DNA of 64,000 nt from Sebastes aleutianus. Taxonomy: Eukaryota > Chordata > Actinopteri > Perciformes > Sebastidae. The translations under genes were made by a program, and so were the position numbers. Positions 24,001 to 36,000 of this stretch are shown piece after piece. Below the pieces are notes generated by a model, which was not told the DNA's origin, did not search any database, and saw only the letters and a list, made by a program, of their open reading frames with translations. How positions within the stretch are numbered: position 1 is the stretch's first letter; each line of letters starts with the position of its first letter. The DNA lies in contig CAKAKS010000067.1 in NCBI GenBank assembly GCA_916700875.1, positions 12,325,091 to 12,389,090 of the forward strand. Direction: 5' to 3'.

Positions 24001-27000
24001 ATCAATCGATAATGAAAATAATTGTTAGTTGCAGCCCTTATACAGTGCACTATGTTTATTCTCCATTTTATTACAGTGTCTAAATTGTGTGAAATTTACA
24101 CAATACTTAATGTCCACAATTTAACCATGTACACTGCTTTCTGATAACAATCACACAATGCAATGTGTTGCATTTTATAGATGCCAAAATTGTAAAACAA
24201 AACACTTCAATGATGATGTAAAAACAACTATGATTTATGAGTGATCTATAGGGAGTAGTGAATACTGTAAGTGAACAGGGGAGTAATTTTGGATACAGGA
24301 AATTGTCTAGGTTGGATTATTGTTGATTTGCATATTTCTCAAATCTCTCTGAACTTGAATGTGTACTCGAATGAAAACATAGAGGCAGCCGAGAAGGTGA
24401 AAAAGACAATTCAAAACTCCACAGCGCTACAGCTGGGTTTGAAAACTGGTCTAGTCCTTTAACATCTCAATCTGTTGGAAATATGTGTGTGCATCCTCTC
24501 CGCAGTGACTCGCTCACCTGAGTCCACCATACATCATCACAGCCTTGGCAAGCCCGGCTAAACACAATCATTCAGAGAGTTGCAAACGGCTCTCCCTCTC
24601 CAAGGCTGTGCTTTATCACACACTAACATGCAACATGCATTTGTTCAAATCAGTAAGCCTCAAACATGTAAGCTATAATCTTTCTTAATCTGTTTTTACA
24701 GAGGGGCCGTCTGTTTTCAGACGTTCACAATGAGGAAAGATTGGGAAGGGGAGGATGAAAATGACAAGGTGGAACTGAGATGAAACATGAAGTATCCACC
24801 ATTTTAAATTAAAAAAAAAAATGTCCCGTTCTGACAAAATGGCAAGCTTGCTATTTAGTTGCGTTCATGGAAGCTATTGTAAGACATCTACTTTCAAAAT
24901 AATGGCATTATTTGTTGTATTCCACTGCTTTTGATGCTGAGCAGTGTACACCAACTTTGCCTTCCAACTACCTCTAATGACTCCACTAATGTCATGGAGA
25001 ATTACACAGCTTGTTTGGCATTTAGTGATTAAATGAATCTATGTTCTATCCCTCATGTGAAAAAAAAAAGCTGACTTGCAGGTGCTGTTCTCAACTTAAC
25101 CTTTTCAACACAGTTTCCTGCTGAGTTGTGTTGATTTGAGGGTTTATAGCGGGTCTTGGTGGGGAACCTCGCAGGCTGTGGTTTGGGGGCCGGTGTGGTA
25201 ACCTCTGGTGTTTAAACTCAGCGGTGCGCTTCATTTGATGTTGTTATCTCATCCAAACAGGATGTACCGACGTACCTCCAATATGGTGGGACTCAGCTAC
25301 CCCCCTTCTGTCATATCTGTGCTTAAGGTATTAACACGTGCACACACATCCAAGCAGAAGCACACAGATATGAAACGTTTGTACACTAACTACACAGCTA
25401 TTTACAAGACTTTGAATGAATACATTGTTAGAGGAGCAGCAATGTCATTATGTGATTTTTCTTTCTTCCCCACACAGCATGTTGACAAGTGGTCGTTTGA
25501 CGTGTTCGCTCTAAACGAGGCCAGCGGGGAGCACGCACTTAAATTCATATTCTACGAGTTGCTCACAAGATACGACCTCATTAGTCGTTTCAAGGTAAAG
25601 CCACAAGGATATAACATACCTTAATATATATATATATACACCACTGGTCACTGCTTTGTGTCATTAAAACAAGGAGAAACTAGATATATTCAGTGCAGAT
25701 CACAATAACCTTCCCAGTTCCCCTTCACCGAGCCTGATTTGATGGAAGTCAGCACACTCACTTCTCCGTCTCTTAAGTGTTAGATCGTGTTGTATTTCAA
25801 CAATGACCATATTATGAAGGGGGTTGGACATACTTTATCTCATCTGATACTAATAATTTTCCACAGCATCTTATAGCTGAGGACACTCCACTTTAAGTGA
25901 CAGCATCTTAGAGTAAATGACACTGGCAATGAAGCCGACATGAATATGTAATCGTGGTCTGCAGTAGCCTAAATGATTCACGATCCGCGATTTTATGACA
26001 TCAATTTCAGATGCTGAGGGGACTGTGCGTGCATTGAAATTGTATGCGCCCATCATTTAAATCGCTCAATAGCTTTAAGAAGTTTCAGTGTTTCGTTTTT
26101 TTGAACTGGTAGTCATTCGCTGTTGTTTTTGTCTGCTGTCAGATCCCGATCTCTGCGGTGGTGTCGTTCGTGGAGGCCCTAGAAGTGGGATACAGCAAAC
26201 ATAAAAACCCCTACCACAACCTGATGCACGCTGCTGATGTCACACAGACTGTACACTACTTGCTACTCAAGACCGGCATGGTGGTGAGTAGGATTTGACC
26301 CTCATGTTAAAAACCCACAGAAACCAGTTGAACATATAGGCGTTACAGGTTTGGTTCCCAGTAGGAAATCATTTTATCCACATGGTGTTCAGAACATCTC
26401 TGTCAGCTGCCGTATGCGAGCCTAATTGTAGCTTTGTCTGACATGTCATCTTCTAAATATGGCTTGTTTTTTTTTTATTATTTTCTTTCATTAGAGAAAC
26501 AAGACATCCCAGTCTTGCTCAGGGCAGGTTTTGAGAACATCAACCCGCATTTCTTAGAATATCTGTCAAAATGTGACATTCATTAATGGTCATCGGCTCA
26601 ACATTTGAAGTCAAATGTTTTCTGTCGTCTTGCCCAAACGTTGCCTCATTTCTGCCCTTCATATTTCATGTTGCTTTTGTTCCTTTTCCATCTGGTGACC
26701 TATATTTCACTGCTTCCCACTGGAGTGACTTTAGGGCATTTCAGATGCTGATTTCATTCCAAAAAAACCTTAGCTTCGCTAAAGCCGAGTTCAAAGTCCC
26801 AAACCAGCCAACCAGCTGGCCGCCCCCGCTTCCAGTGTTTTTATTTAATCACCTTAATAAGGTGGCTGCGACAGCTGTCGACATGGTGCGTTTCTTTGGG
26901 CAGCGCCTTGCGAAGTAAACCACATTACTGCTAGAACCACGGGCTCCTGGGAGAGCAGGAGAACAGCATCTATCATTTCGCAGGCCCTCCAGACTCCATT

Positions 27001-30000
27001 AAATCAACAATCAACAGGTCATTCATAAAGCCGGCCCCGTGAGGAAATATACTGAAGGATGGATCGGCCATCTTGCCCCCATCCACCTCCCGACCCCCAC
27101 TCCCCGTTCTTAATGACTCCCCCATCCCCCACTGTTGATTAGTCACCAATATCGACTGGGCGTCCTGAGCTAAATCCCCACTCTGTGTACGTGAGTGCAC
27201 TCAGATGCATGCACATCTCAGAGGAAAATTCCCACTCACAGGTGTGGATGCTGCAGCCACTCACACATTAAACATCAACACCTATAAATACAATCACACA
27301 CATGCAGGTACATACTATTCACAGCCTTTAGGCCATTGATGTCTTTACCTCTAGATTCAGGTGGTTGTGTGAGTGTTGCTCACATGATGAAACTCAATTT
27401 TCACAATTACTGTTTTTTTCTGGCAGTTAAAGGAATAGTTTGACATTTTGGGAAATACGCTTATTTACTGTCTTGCCGAGAATTAGACCAGGAAATCAAT
27501 GCCTAAGAAATTGCCGAATCAAATCAGCACCTCTCTAAAATGAAAAATAAAAACGATGAGGTTGACTAAATATGATTATGAGCTCAGGACTAAGACTTAA
27601 ACTAAATCTAAAAACAGTTGACAAAATGAACACTAGTCTTTACAGTAAATATGAAGCTACCACCAGCAGCCGTTAGCTTAGCTTTGCATAAAGACTGGGA
27701 ACAGGGGGAAACAGCAAATCTAGCTCTGTGAGAAGGTAACAAAATCCACTTACCTAAAGCTCACTAATCAACTAGGGCTGTCAAAGTTAACGCCATAATA
27801 ACGCATTAACGCAAATTTGTTTTAATGCAACTAATTTCTTTAACGCATTAACGCAATTTGCGATTTCTAGATTGTAGTGGTCTCAGTTTTAAAGTCTTCG
27901 TCTGGTCAGCTAACATTACTGCCAACCAGGTGAAATATAGAGTGATATTGTGGTTTGAGCTGATGTGTGTCGCCTCACTGTTTTGAGCAATGCCCGTTCA
28001 GGTATATTTAGAGCGAGCAAGCGCGAGCCCGACGCTGACTTTCGTTGACTTAACGGCCACAGGTGTCGCTGTTAAGCAGCAATTCTGAAAGTTACAAATA
28101 GTCCCTTTAATCGTTGTTAACTATGGTCAATCATGTGATTAACCACGATTAAATATTATAATCGATTGACAGCCCTCTAACTAACACATCATATCACACA
28201 AAAACTGAAGTGTAAGAATCACACGTTATGGTGTTACGCAGGGTTATGTGTCGGGTGCAGCCAGTCAGGTTGGATGTTTCCCTCTGTTCCCAGTCTTTGT
28301 GCTAAGCTAAGTTAACTGGCAGCTGGCTGCAGCTTCATATTCACCGTACAAACAGAGTGGGTGAGAGTGGTATTGATCTTGTCATTTTTACTCTCGACCA
28401 GACAACAAATAAATGCCTTTCCCAAAACGTCGAGCTATTCCTTTTACAGTTGCTGCTACTTTCACATCATCCTCCTCTTTGCTGTAGTCACGAATCGTGT
28501 CTTAAAAGGTTTAAACTCTACCTAAAAAAGCGTAAATAGAAAAGTATTATGTGCATCCTCACCTTGTCAAGTCAAGTTAAAGTTTATTATAGCCCAATAT
28601 AACAAAGCATGCCTCAAAGGGCTGTACACATAATAAAAACAGCAATAAGCAACTTTAGCTAAAAGGTATTGTGACGGCATTAACTCGTAATGTAATTAAA
28701 GACAGTTTGACTTTTTCATTTATATTTGGTAACAGAGACGAACCAGACCTAGACCCTGTCTGAGGGGAAGGAGTGTTAAAGTGACAGTTTAAAATGTGAT
28801 TCTCAATAGAGCTTGTCTTATTTAAAGCTTCCTTTTTGCTCATCTGACCTTTCCTCTATCTTCTCCTCCCCATTTGTTTCTTTTATCCCTGACGGTAATG
28901 TATTCCTCATGCCAAATACTTCCCTCTGCATCCTTTATATCACTGTTCTCCTCTACATCTTTCTGTCGTGATGTACCACTCCCTGCATTCTCCCTTTTTT
29001 CCATTCACTGGCTTCTCATTTCTCTCCTCTAATTTCTGTCCATTCTTTCCTCTTCTGTTCATTACTTTCCCCTCCTTCTCTCCTGTCGATGTCGCTGTCT
29101 TTTCCATCACTTCCCCCCCCCCCCCCTCCTCTTCTTCGTCTTCTTCTTCTCCTCTTTTGCCTGCAGCATTGGTTGACTGAGCTTGAGATCTTTGCCATGA
29201 TCTTTGCGGCAGCGGTGCACGACTACGAGCACACGGGGACCACAAACAACTTCCACATTCAGACAAGGTAATGGATCATAAAATCAAAAATGCATGGCTG
29301 TGACTCACCCGATCAATGTTTTCATTTGCAGTGAGGGGGCTTTACAATCACACTGAGATCGCCTGCAGTGCAGTAATAACACTGGGGCAGGACGGGAGTC
29401 CAAATGAACTCCAGACTCTTTGCCCTTGAGAACTGGAGTTGGAGAGAACACATTGTAACAAAACCTTTCCTTATAATTATAATTAAAGTTACTCATTTTG
29501 TTGACAAACACCGTCTTAATACAATTCTCAAGTGAATCCTTACTTTCACACGAAAAGTCCATTTTCTACAGCTCTTCGTACAATTGTCCAGATAACTTTA
29601 ATTCACAAAGTTGAACTTCTAAAACTTTATTTAATAGTGTTGTCCAAAATTGTTTTCTATACATGATACATTTCGGAAAGGGAAACCTTCCAGATTATTT
29701 AATGTTTTATTTTCAAACAAATTCACTGATTTACTCTCACTGAACTAGATAGTTATATCTCTATATCTAGTTATATCTAGTTATAGATACGATATTATCA
29801 CGATACGATATTATCACAATACGATATTATCACGATACGATATTATCACAATACGATATTATCACGATACTCAAGTCACGACACAATCTTATTGAGATTT
29901 TAAACATTTAGCAATATGCTGACTATTGCGATAAGATATATTGCGATTTATTACCTTTTTTCAACTGCAAATTATGTAGTTTGTCAACATCTGTTTTATC

Positions 30001-33000
30001 TAGTAAGAAACAGTTTTCACTCTGTTCATCTCAGAGTTTTCATTCACATATCTTGAGGTCAGAGGTCAAGGGACCCCTTTGAAAAGGGCCATGCAAGATT
30101 TTCCTCACCAAAATTTAGCGTAACTTTGGAGCGTTATTTAGCATTCTTCCCAACAAGCTAAGATGACATGTATCAGTATCTTCACTTTCGCTGTAAGACT
30201 GAGCCCGCTACAACCTCTGAAAGGCAGAATAGCGGCCGTCGGATTGTTAAGAGGTTATTAGTTTATATAAAAAAGAATTGATATGTGACGTCCATGTATC
30301 GATAAAATATTGCCACGCAAAATATCGCGGAACTATGCTGTATCGATTTTCCCTCCACCCCTATAGTGTCAGTGGTCAATTTTCAATAACATACTGAGGG
30401 TCCTATCTTATAGAGCACTAGCAGTTGAATCAGTTTTATATTGTGTACAACCTGTACATCTTTGAAAGTGTGTATATTGCTTTATTTATATTTTTGGTAA
30501 AAAAAATCTTTTTTTTGTTTGTTTGATTTTGTTCTTCCTTTCTACAGTGGAGCTCCTCCTAAGTGACACTTTTGACAGATAAATTGAAGATGTTGCAACA
30601 TCGAGGGTTTCATTATTTCTTTATAAGCTGTTCTTTCCAATATAGAGCAATAGAACTATTGCTTTGCTTTCTCTTTGACAGGTCAGACACAGCTATCCTG
30701 TACAATGATCGCTCAGTGTTGGAGAGTCACCATGTCAGCGCGGCCTACCGCCTGCTGCAGGACGACGATGAGATGAACATCCTCTACAACCTCTCCAAGG
30801 ATGACTGGAGGTCAGCGAGAGAGATACTTAGACAAGACAATAAGAGGAAGAGAGACAGAGAGATGAAGGAGCTGAGTGTCAGCAAAGGGAAATAAAAGTC
30901 AGAGATGTTGTAGCTAGAGACAGATAGACATGTCAGGTGGAAACCAGGCAGGTCAAGCAGAACAGTTTCACAATGTACACATCACCTGTTCAAAGCCCAA
31001 AATGAACTTATCTCTTATTTTCCAAGATTAACAAATGTGCTCGGTGGAGTAAAAATCTGAAAAGTTGGATTACCTTCAAGGTCCAACAACTTTGTGCTAA
31101 ATGGAACTGTTATGTGTGATAATATATTAGAGGAGACAGCTGCAATCCGATTTCTCACGGCATAAGCCGGGGCTTGTCACAGCAGATATTATAAATAGCC
31201 CTCAAAAACTGCGTCGGCTGGCTTCATTTACTTTTTGCGACTTCCGAAATAAGTCGTCTTTTATTATCTGTGAGTTTGACAGTTCATTATACAGCACATG
31301 GCTCATGTTTTCCCTTTCTCCTTTGTTTTCATCCAGAGAGCTGCGGGCTCTGGTGGTGGAGATGGTGCTGGCCACAGATATGTCGTGCCACTTCCAGCAG
31401 GTTAAGACCATGAAGAACTTCCTACAACAACCTGAGGGGTCAGTTGACTTTCCTTTCACTACTGTTTACACTGCCTGCCCTCGTCCCAGCAATTTACATC
31501 GTCATTAATCCTGCCATCAGCCGCTGTGTACTAACCTCCAGCTGTTTACAACCCAATTACCTCCGCCCTGAGGGTGCACTCAGACATTCACAACACGACA
31601 AACATTCATGTTTATATCAAATGGAGTGGGATGATATCTGTTGTTCAGGTTTTGTTTACTCCAAATAAAATATAGAAACGGAATGAGGACTTTGTGGCCA
31701 AATAGTACCAAATACCATGCATTATACAGTACAAGTATACAGCGAGGCATTGCCCTCTCAGGCACAAACACAGGATAGTTTGTGTTTCTGTGCTGGAAGT
31801 CTGCAGCAGAGTTATGGTGCTCTCACACCAGATTTGGCATTGTGAATTTATTTGCACACTCTGGTGAAAAACAGCCGGCGACAGAAATATTGCTGGCAGG
31901 TTTGCTGGCACACTGTAGGCTGCTACAGAAAAGACGGCCAGCTAGAAAACATTTGCCTCCCACAAACTATGTAATATTGTCTTTACCAGCACCATTATAT
32001 TCATATAACACCCATTTCGAAAGTTATTTTTATAAAACGGTCACAATATCCTGACAGTAGTGCATGAGACAGGTAATCTGAAAGAAATCATGTGCCTCTG
32101 TATCCTCCGGTGCTCCTAATGGCATCTGCAAGATTTCACAGACCGGAGGAAAACAACCAATCAGAACCGAGCTGGAGCCTGCCGTCTCTGAGCAGCTGTC
32201 AATCACTTGTGAACTCCGATCAAACTGTCAAACTAGGCAGCGCTGATCAAATACTGTTTAGCTGTAAAATGAGTAAGTTTGTGACCCGGCAGCCATGTGG
32301 AGATAAGTTGAGGAAATACCAAGCACCGCCCACGAGCCGGAGCAAAACATTTGAGGCGAGAAATAGGCATTACAGTAACAGAATATTGATTCATATTTGA
32401 TCAGCGCTGTTTAGTTTGACCGTTTGATTGGAGTTCACGAGTGATTGACAGCTGCCTCCGTTAAATGAACAGCCAATATGAACGCCCTCTCTCTGAAATG
32501 ACCTGTGATTGGCCAAAGTCTCCCGTCACAGGCTAGATTTTTTAAAGCCTGAAAACAGAGCCATGAGGAGTTGCAGAAGTCTAGTTTTCTCCCAGAACGC
32601 TTGAATTACAATGTGCTGAAATGTTATTTGGGAATTTTTGGCCAATGATGTCAAAAACATTCTTCCTACTGCAGGTTTAAGTTTAGGAGAAGATCATGGT
32701 TTGAGTTAAAATAAGCATGTAAGTTGCATAACAAAAACACAGCAAAATAAGTCAACATTGAATTTTGGTTTCACATATGACACGAACCGGTGAAAGTCCT
32801 GTGTTTGTCCCATCCATCGTCCCTGACCGCCACCCCAAACGGGCTTTGTCGCTCTTTAGTACATCACCTGACTCACACTTCCTTTGCTCCTGTCAGAATT
32901 ACTACGGCCTCTAGAGGTCGTCGTTGTCGTCTTGTATTCGTATCGTGATCAACCATGTGAATAGATGATTCTGAACATACTAGTAGGTGTAGCAGGCCCA

Positions 33001-36000
33001 TTCTAACTCATATATAACCGGTGATAACGCCCATTCAACCAGGTGATAACATTCGACACAAAAAGCAGCTATAAATACATTCTCACCACTTGCAGTCAAT
33101 AGCAGTTGTTTAGTGTTGGCAAATATATTTAATTTAATTGAGAAAAATCTGAATTCGTCTGTACAGTATTATAAGTCTCCCTTTGTTATAAACCTTTTTA
33201 GGCATTTCTCAAGAACAGTTGTTGACCTCCCCCAAATTAAAAATAAAAAAGATCACATAAAGAACATAAATTATTCTTCAATTCAGCAAGTCAAAGTTCA
33301 GCCAGGTTGAATTCTGTGCGAGGAGGACTGGACAAGGCCAGCTTTATCGCAACAGGAAGTGAATATGCTTCAAATTAATGGATTTTCTTTTTTTTTTGCT
33401 GCACCCGAGGTCACCAGACTGCAGCCAGAACTTCCTTTTCACACATTTTGAGCACAGCAGGCTCTACATTGCAGTCACATAGCTGCCGCTTGCAAACAGA
33501 AATAAAAAGAGAGCTATCAAGCAAACTATCATATGACGTGATGAGTCATCACTTCTGATGTAGCTGCGGCGCTGACGAGAGAAGAAACTTGTTGACCTTC
33601 GGGGTGCTCTTTTCACTGTGATAATGCACAGCACTAGAAGACTGCTCAGAAAGCAGCGACGTGGAGATAAGCAGAGAACATATGTAGGAATCAAGAATAT
33701 TATGCTTCCTTCCTATACTTGTGAATATAGTATATCTCAATTTTCAAAGAGTGCTGACTGGAAAGTAATCATCAAGCTACAGTATAGGGTACACACACAC
33801 ACACACACACGCATGCACATAAATGAAATTGCAGTCTGCAGGAAGCTGTAATGCTGAATAGACTCTAATGTGAAGTAATTCAAACCAGTCTGCTCCAGGC
33901 CTGCTTTGAGTGCACTTTAAGACTCGATCTGCCACAAATGGAATGAGGGGGGATATTTGAGCCGGTCTTTCTCACCTCTATTTAACCTTGTGCTGTGTGT
34001 GTGTGTGTGTGTGCACGTTTTCATTGGTGTGCCTATTTTCCATATTGGTCTGTGTCTGTTCATTCATGCGTCAGGCCATTAAACATGATATTTTGATATG
34101 GTTATCAGGTGATATCTCAGACACCGCCGATGTCTGATGAGGTGAGATGATGCGTCTTCACACTGTGTTCCAGCGTAGAAAACCGATTAGCCTAATGGAG
34201 ACAGTATTTATTTATTTATTTATTTTGGATGGAGGTGTTTTTTTTGTTTTTAGGTGGATGTACATGTGTGTTTTTATGCAAATGATAATAGACAACTATG
34301 TATATTTCAGCATCTGTTTACTGAGCATTAGTAGAGAGATATTTCACCATTTTCTTGTCTGTCACTAGTTTGACAGTTTGGGGGTGCCTCCATTTGATCA
34401 GTGCCATCACAACACTTGAAAAGGATGTCTTATTGTCAGCAGATCCCATGAAAAGACCAACAATGAATTCATCCCAATGATGCAATAATAATAAGTTTTG
34501 TCCTACAGCTCCATTGTTGCCCAAAAGCTATTAAAACTAACCAATGAGCTGCATTGTTGTGCTGGGTTTCTGTATTAACATGAACACACACTGCAGTTTA
34601 TTTTGAGTCAATCCCACATACACTGTCCTCTCACTACCAAATATGTATTAATCCACCACTGAAAATAGTCGTTAGTGTTTACTAGTGTTTGAGTAATGTT
34701 AGTTTTAAAAGATTACCAAGCCTTTTTTTTATGAAACGGTATATTTGTGAGCCTTTTATAAAGATTGAAATCTTCAATAGGAACCAATGCACTTGGGACT
34801 GAGACAGGATAGGGAAGTCAAAAAGTATCAAGAGACAGACTAATGCATTGTTGGTTTTGGACTTTGCATGTTGACAATATCACCAGCTTTATCCTTAAAG
34901 TAGAAATTCTCCTACACCTGCAGTCTCCTGAACCCTTCTGCAGTCAGCCATTGCAAAAACATAAGTCTTGAGGGATCTTACATCTTGCACATTTGACTTC
35001 TATGCATCTTTTGCAATTATGCAACCTGCAATGGTGAGTTTATACTCCATCTGCTGCTCTGCACTACATCTTGTTTGCAGTAGATGTGATCTAGTTCAAA
35101 TTCTTTGTGCACGTGTTGCACTTAAAGAGGACCTGTTATGCTAATTTTCAGGTGCATAGTTGTATCTTGGGTTTGGGTTAGAACATGTTTACATGCTTTA
35201 ATGTTCAAAAGACGCTTTATTGTTCTCACACCACTCTAACTAGCCTTGTTTGAGGGCGTGCCAAACTGGCCGCTAGGCAGGTATTATGCAAATGGGGTAC
35301 TTGGTGACATCATCATGTTACGGAAGAAAAGGCGGGACTTCCAGCAAGATGTTTCAGGCAGTTCAGGAGCAGTGTTTCTTTAGGGGAGAGTAACTCCCTT
35401 TGGCCTGGACTTTGGGCTTTGTAACTTTGCAGACCTTTTACATGCACAAAAAATAGATAACACACTAAAGGAAAGGGGAAAAGAACAATGCATAATAGGT
35501 CCTCTTTAATAATAGGTCCACATTTTATAGGTCCACATTTTTCCAAGTCTATTGTAAAACAATAGCCATGCATATTGACTTGATGTAGTTTTTGGCTGCT
35601 GTAAGCGTTCCCTCTGTCCTTATACTAGCTGTGAGGAGATCCCTCTCTAAAGCAGCTCCAATATATAAGTGATGCAGGACAAAATCTACAGTTCTTGTGA
35701 TGTGTAAAAATGCATTTTAGAGTTCAGTCAAAGCGAACACGACTATTGGTATCCCTTTAAACTTATTTTAAGTCTAAAAAGACATAACTGTACAGCCATT
35801 AGGGAAAATTTGTATCCAAGACATGTTGCAATGCCCAATGTTGATACATTTTTACCCCTAAAACCAGGCACCATTCTGATAATAATAATAAAAAAGTTTC
35901 CCTACTCTTTTTCCCCTCTCACTTTTTAACATTTTATCATGCTGTTCTTGCACAGTCAATTTTTGCGAACAGATTGCTGTAGACACATTTGCACCTGTGT

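Noticed and set aside
26586..26918. 110-codon frame in the fifth intron as an extra exon
   Set aside because: Exons 5 and 6 already join in frame with continuous PDE1 sequence. The frame has no family similarity.
29789..29868. CRISPR-like array
   Set aside because: The 16-bp units are contiguous, without spacers, in a vertebrate repeat.
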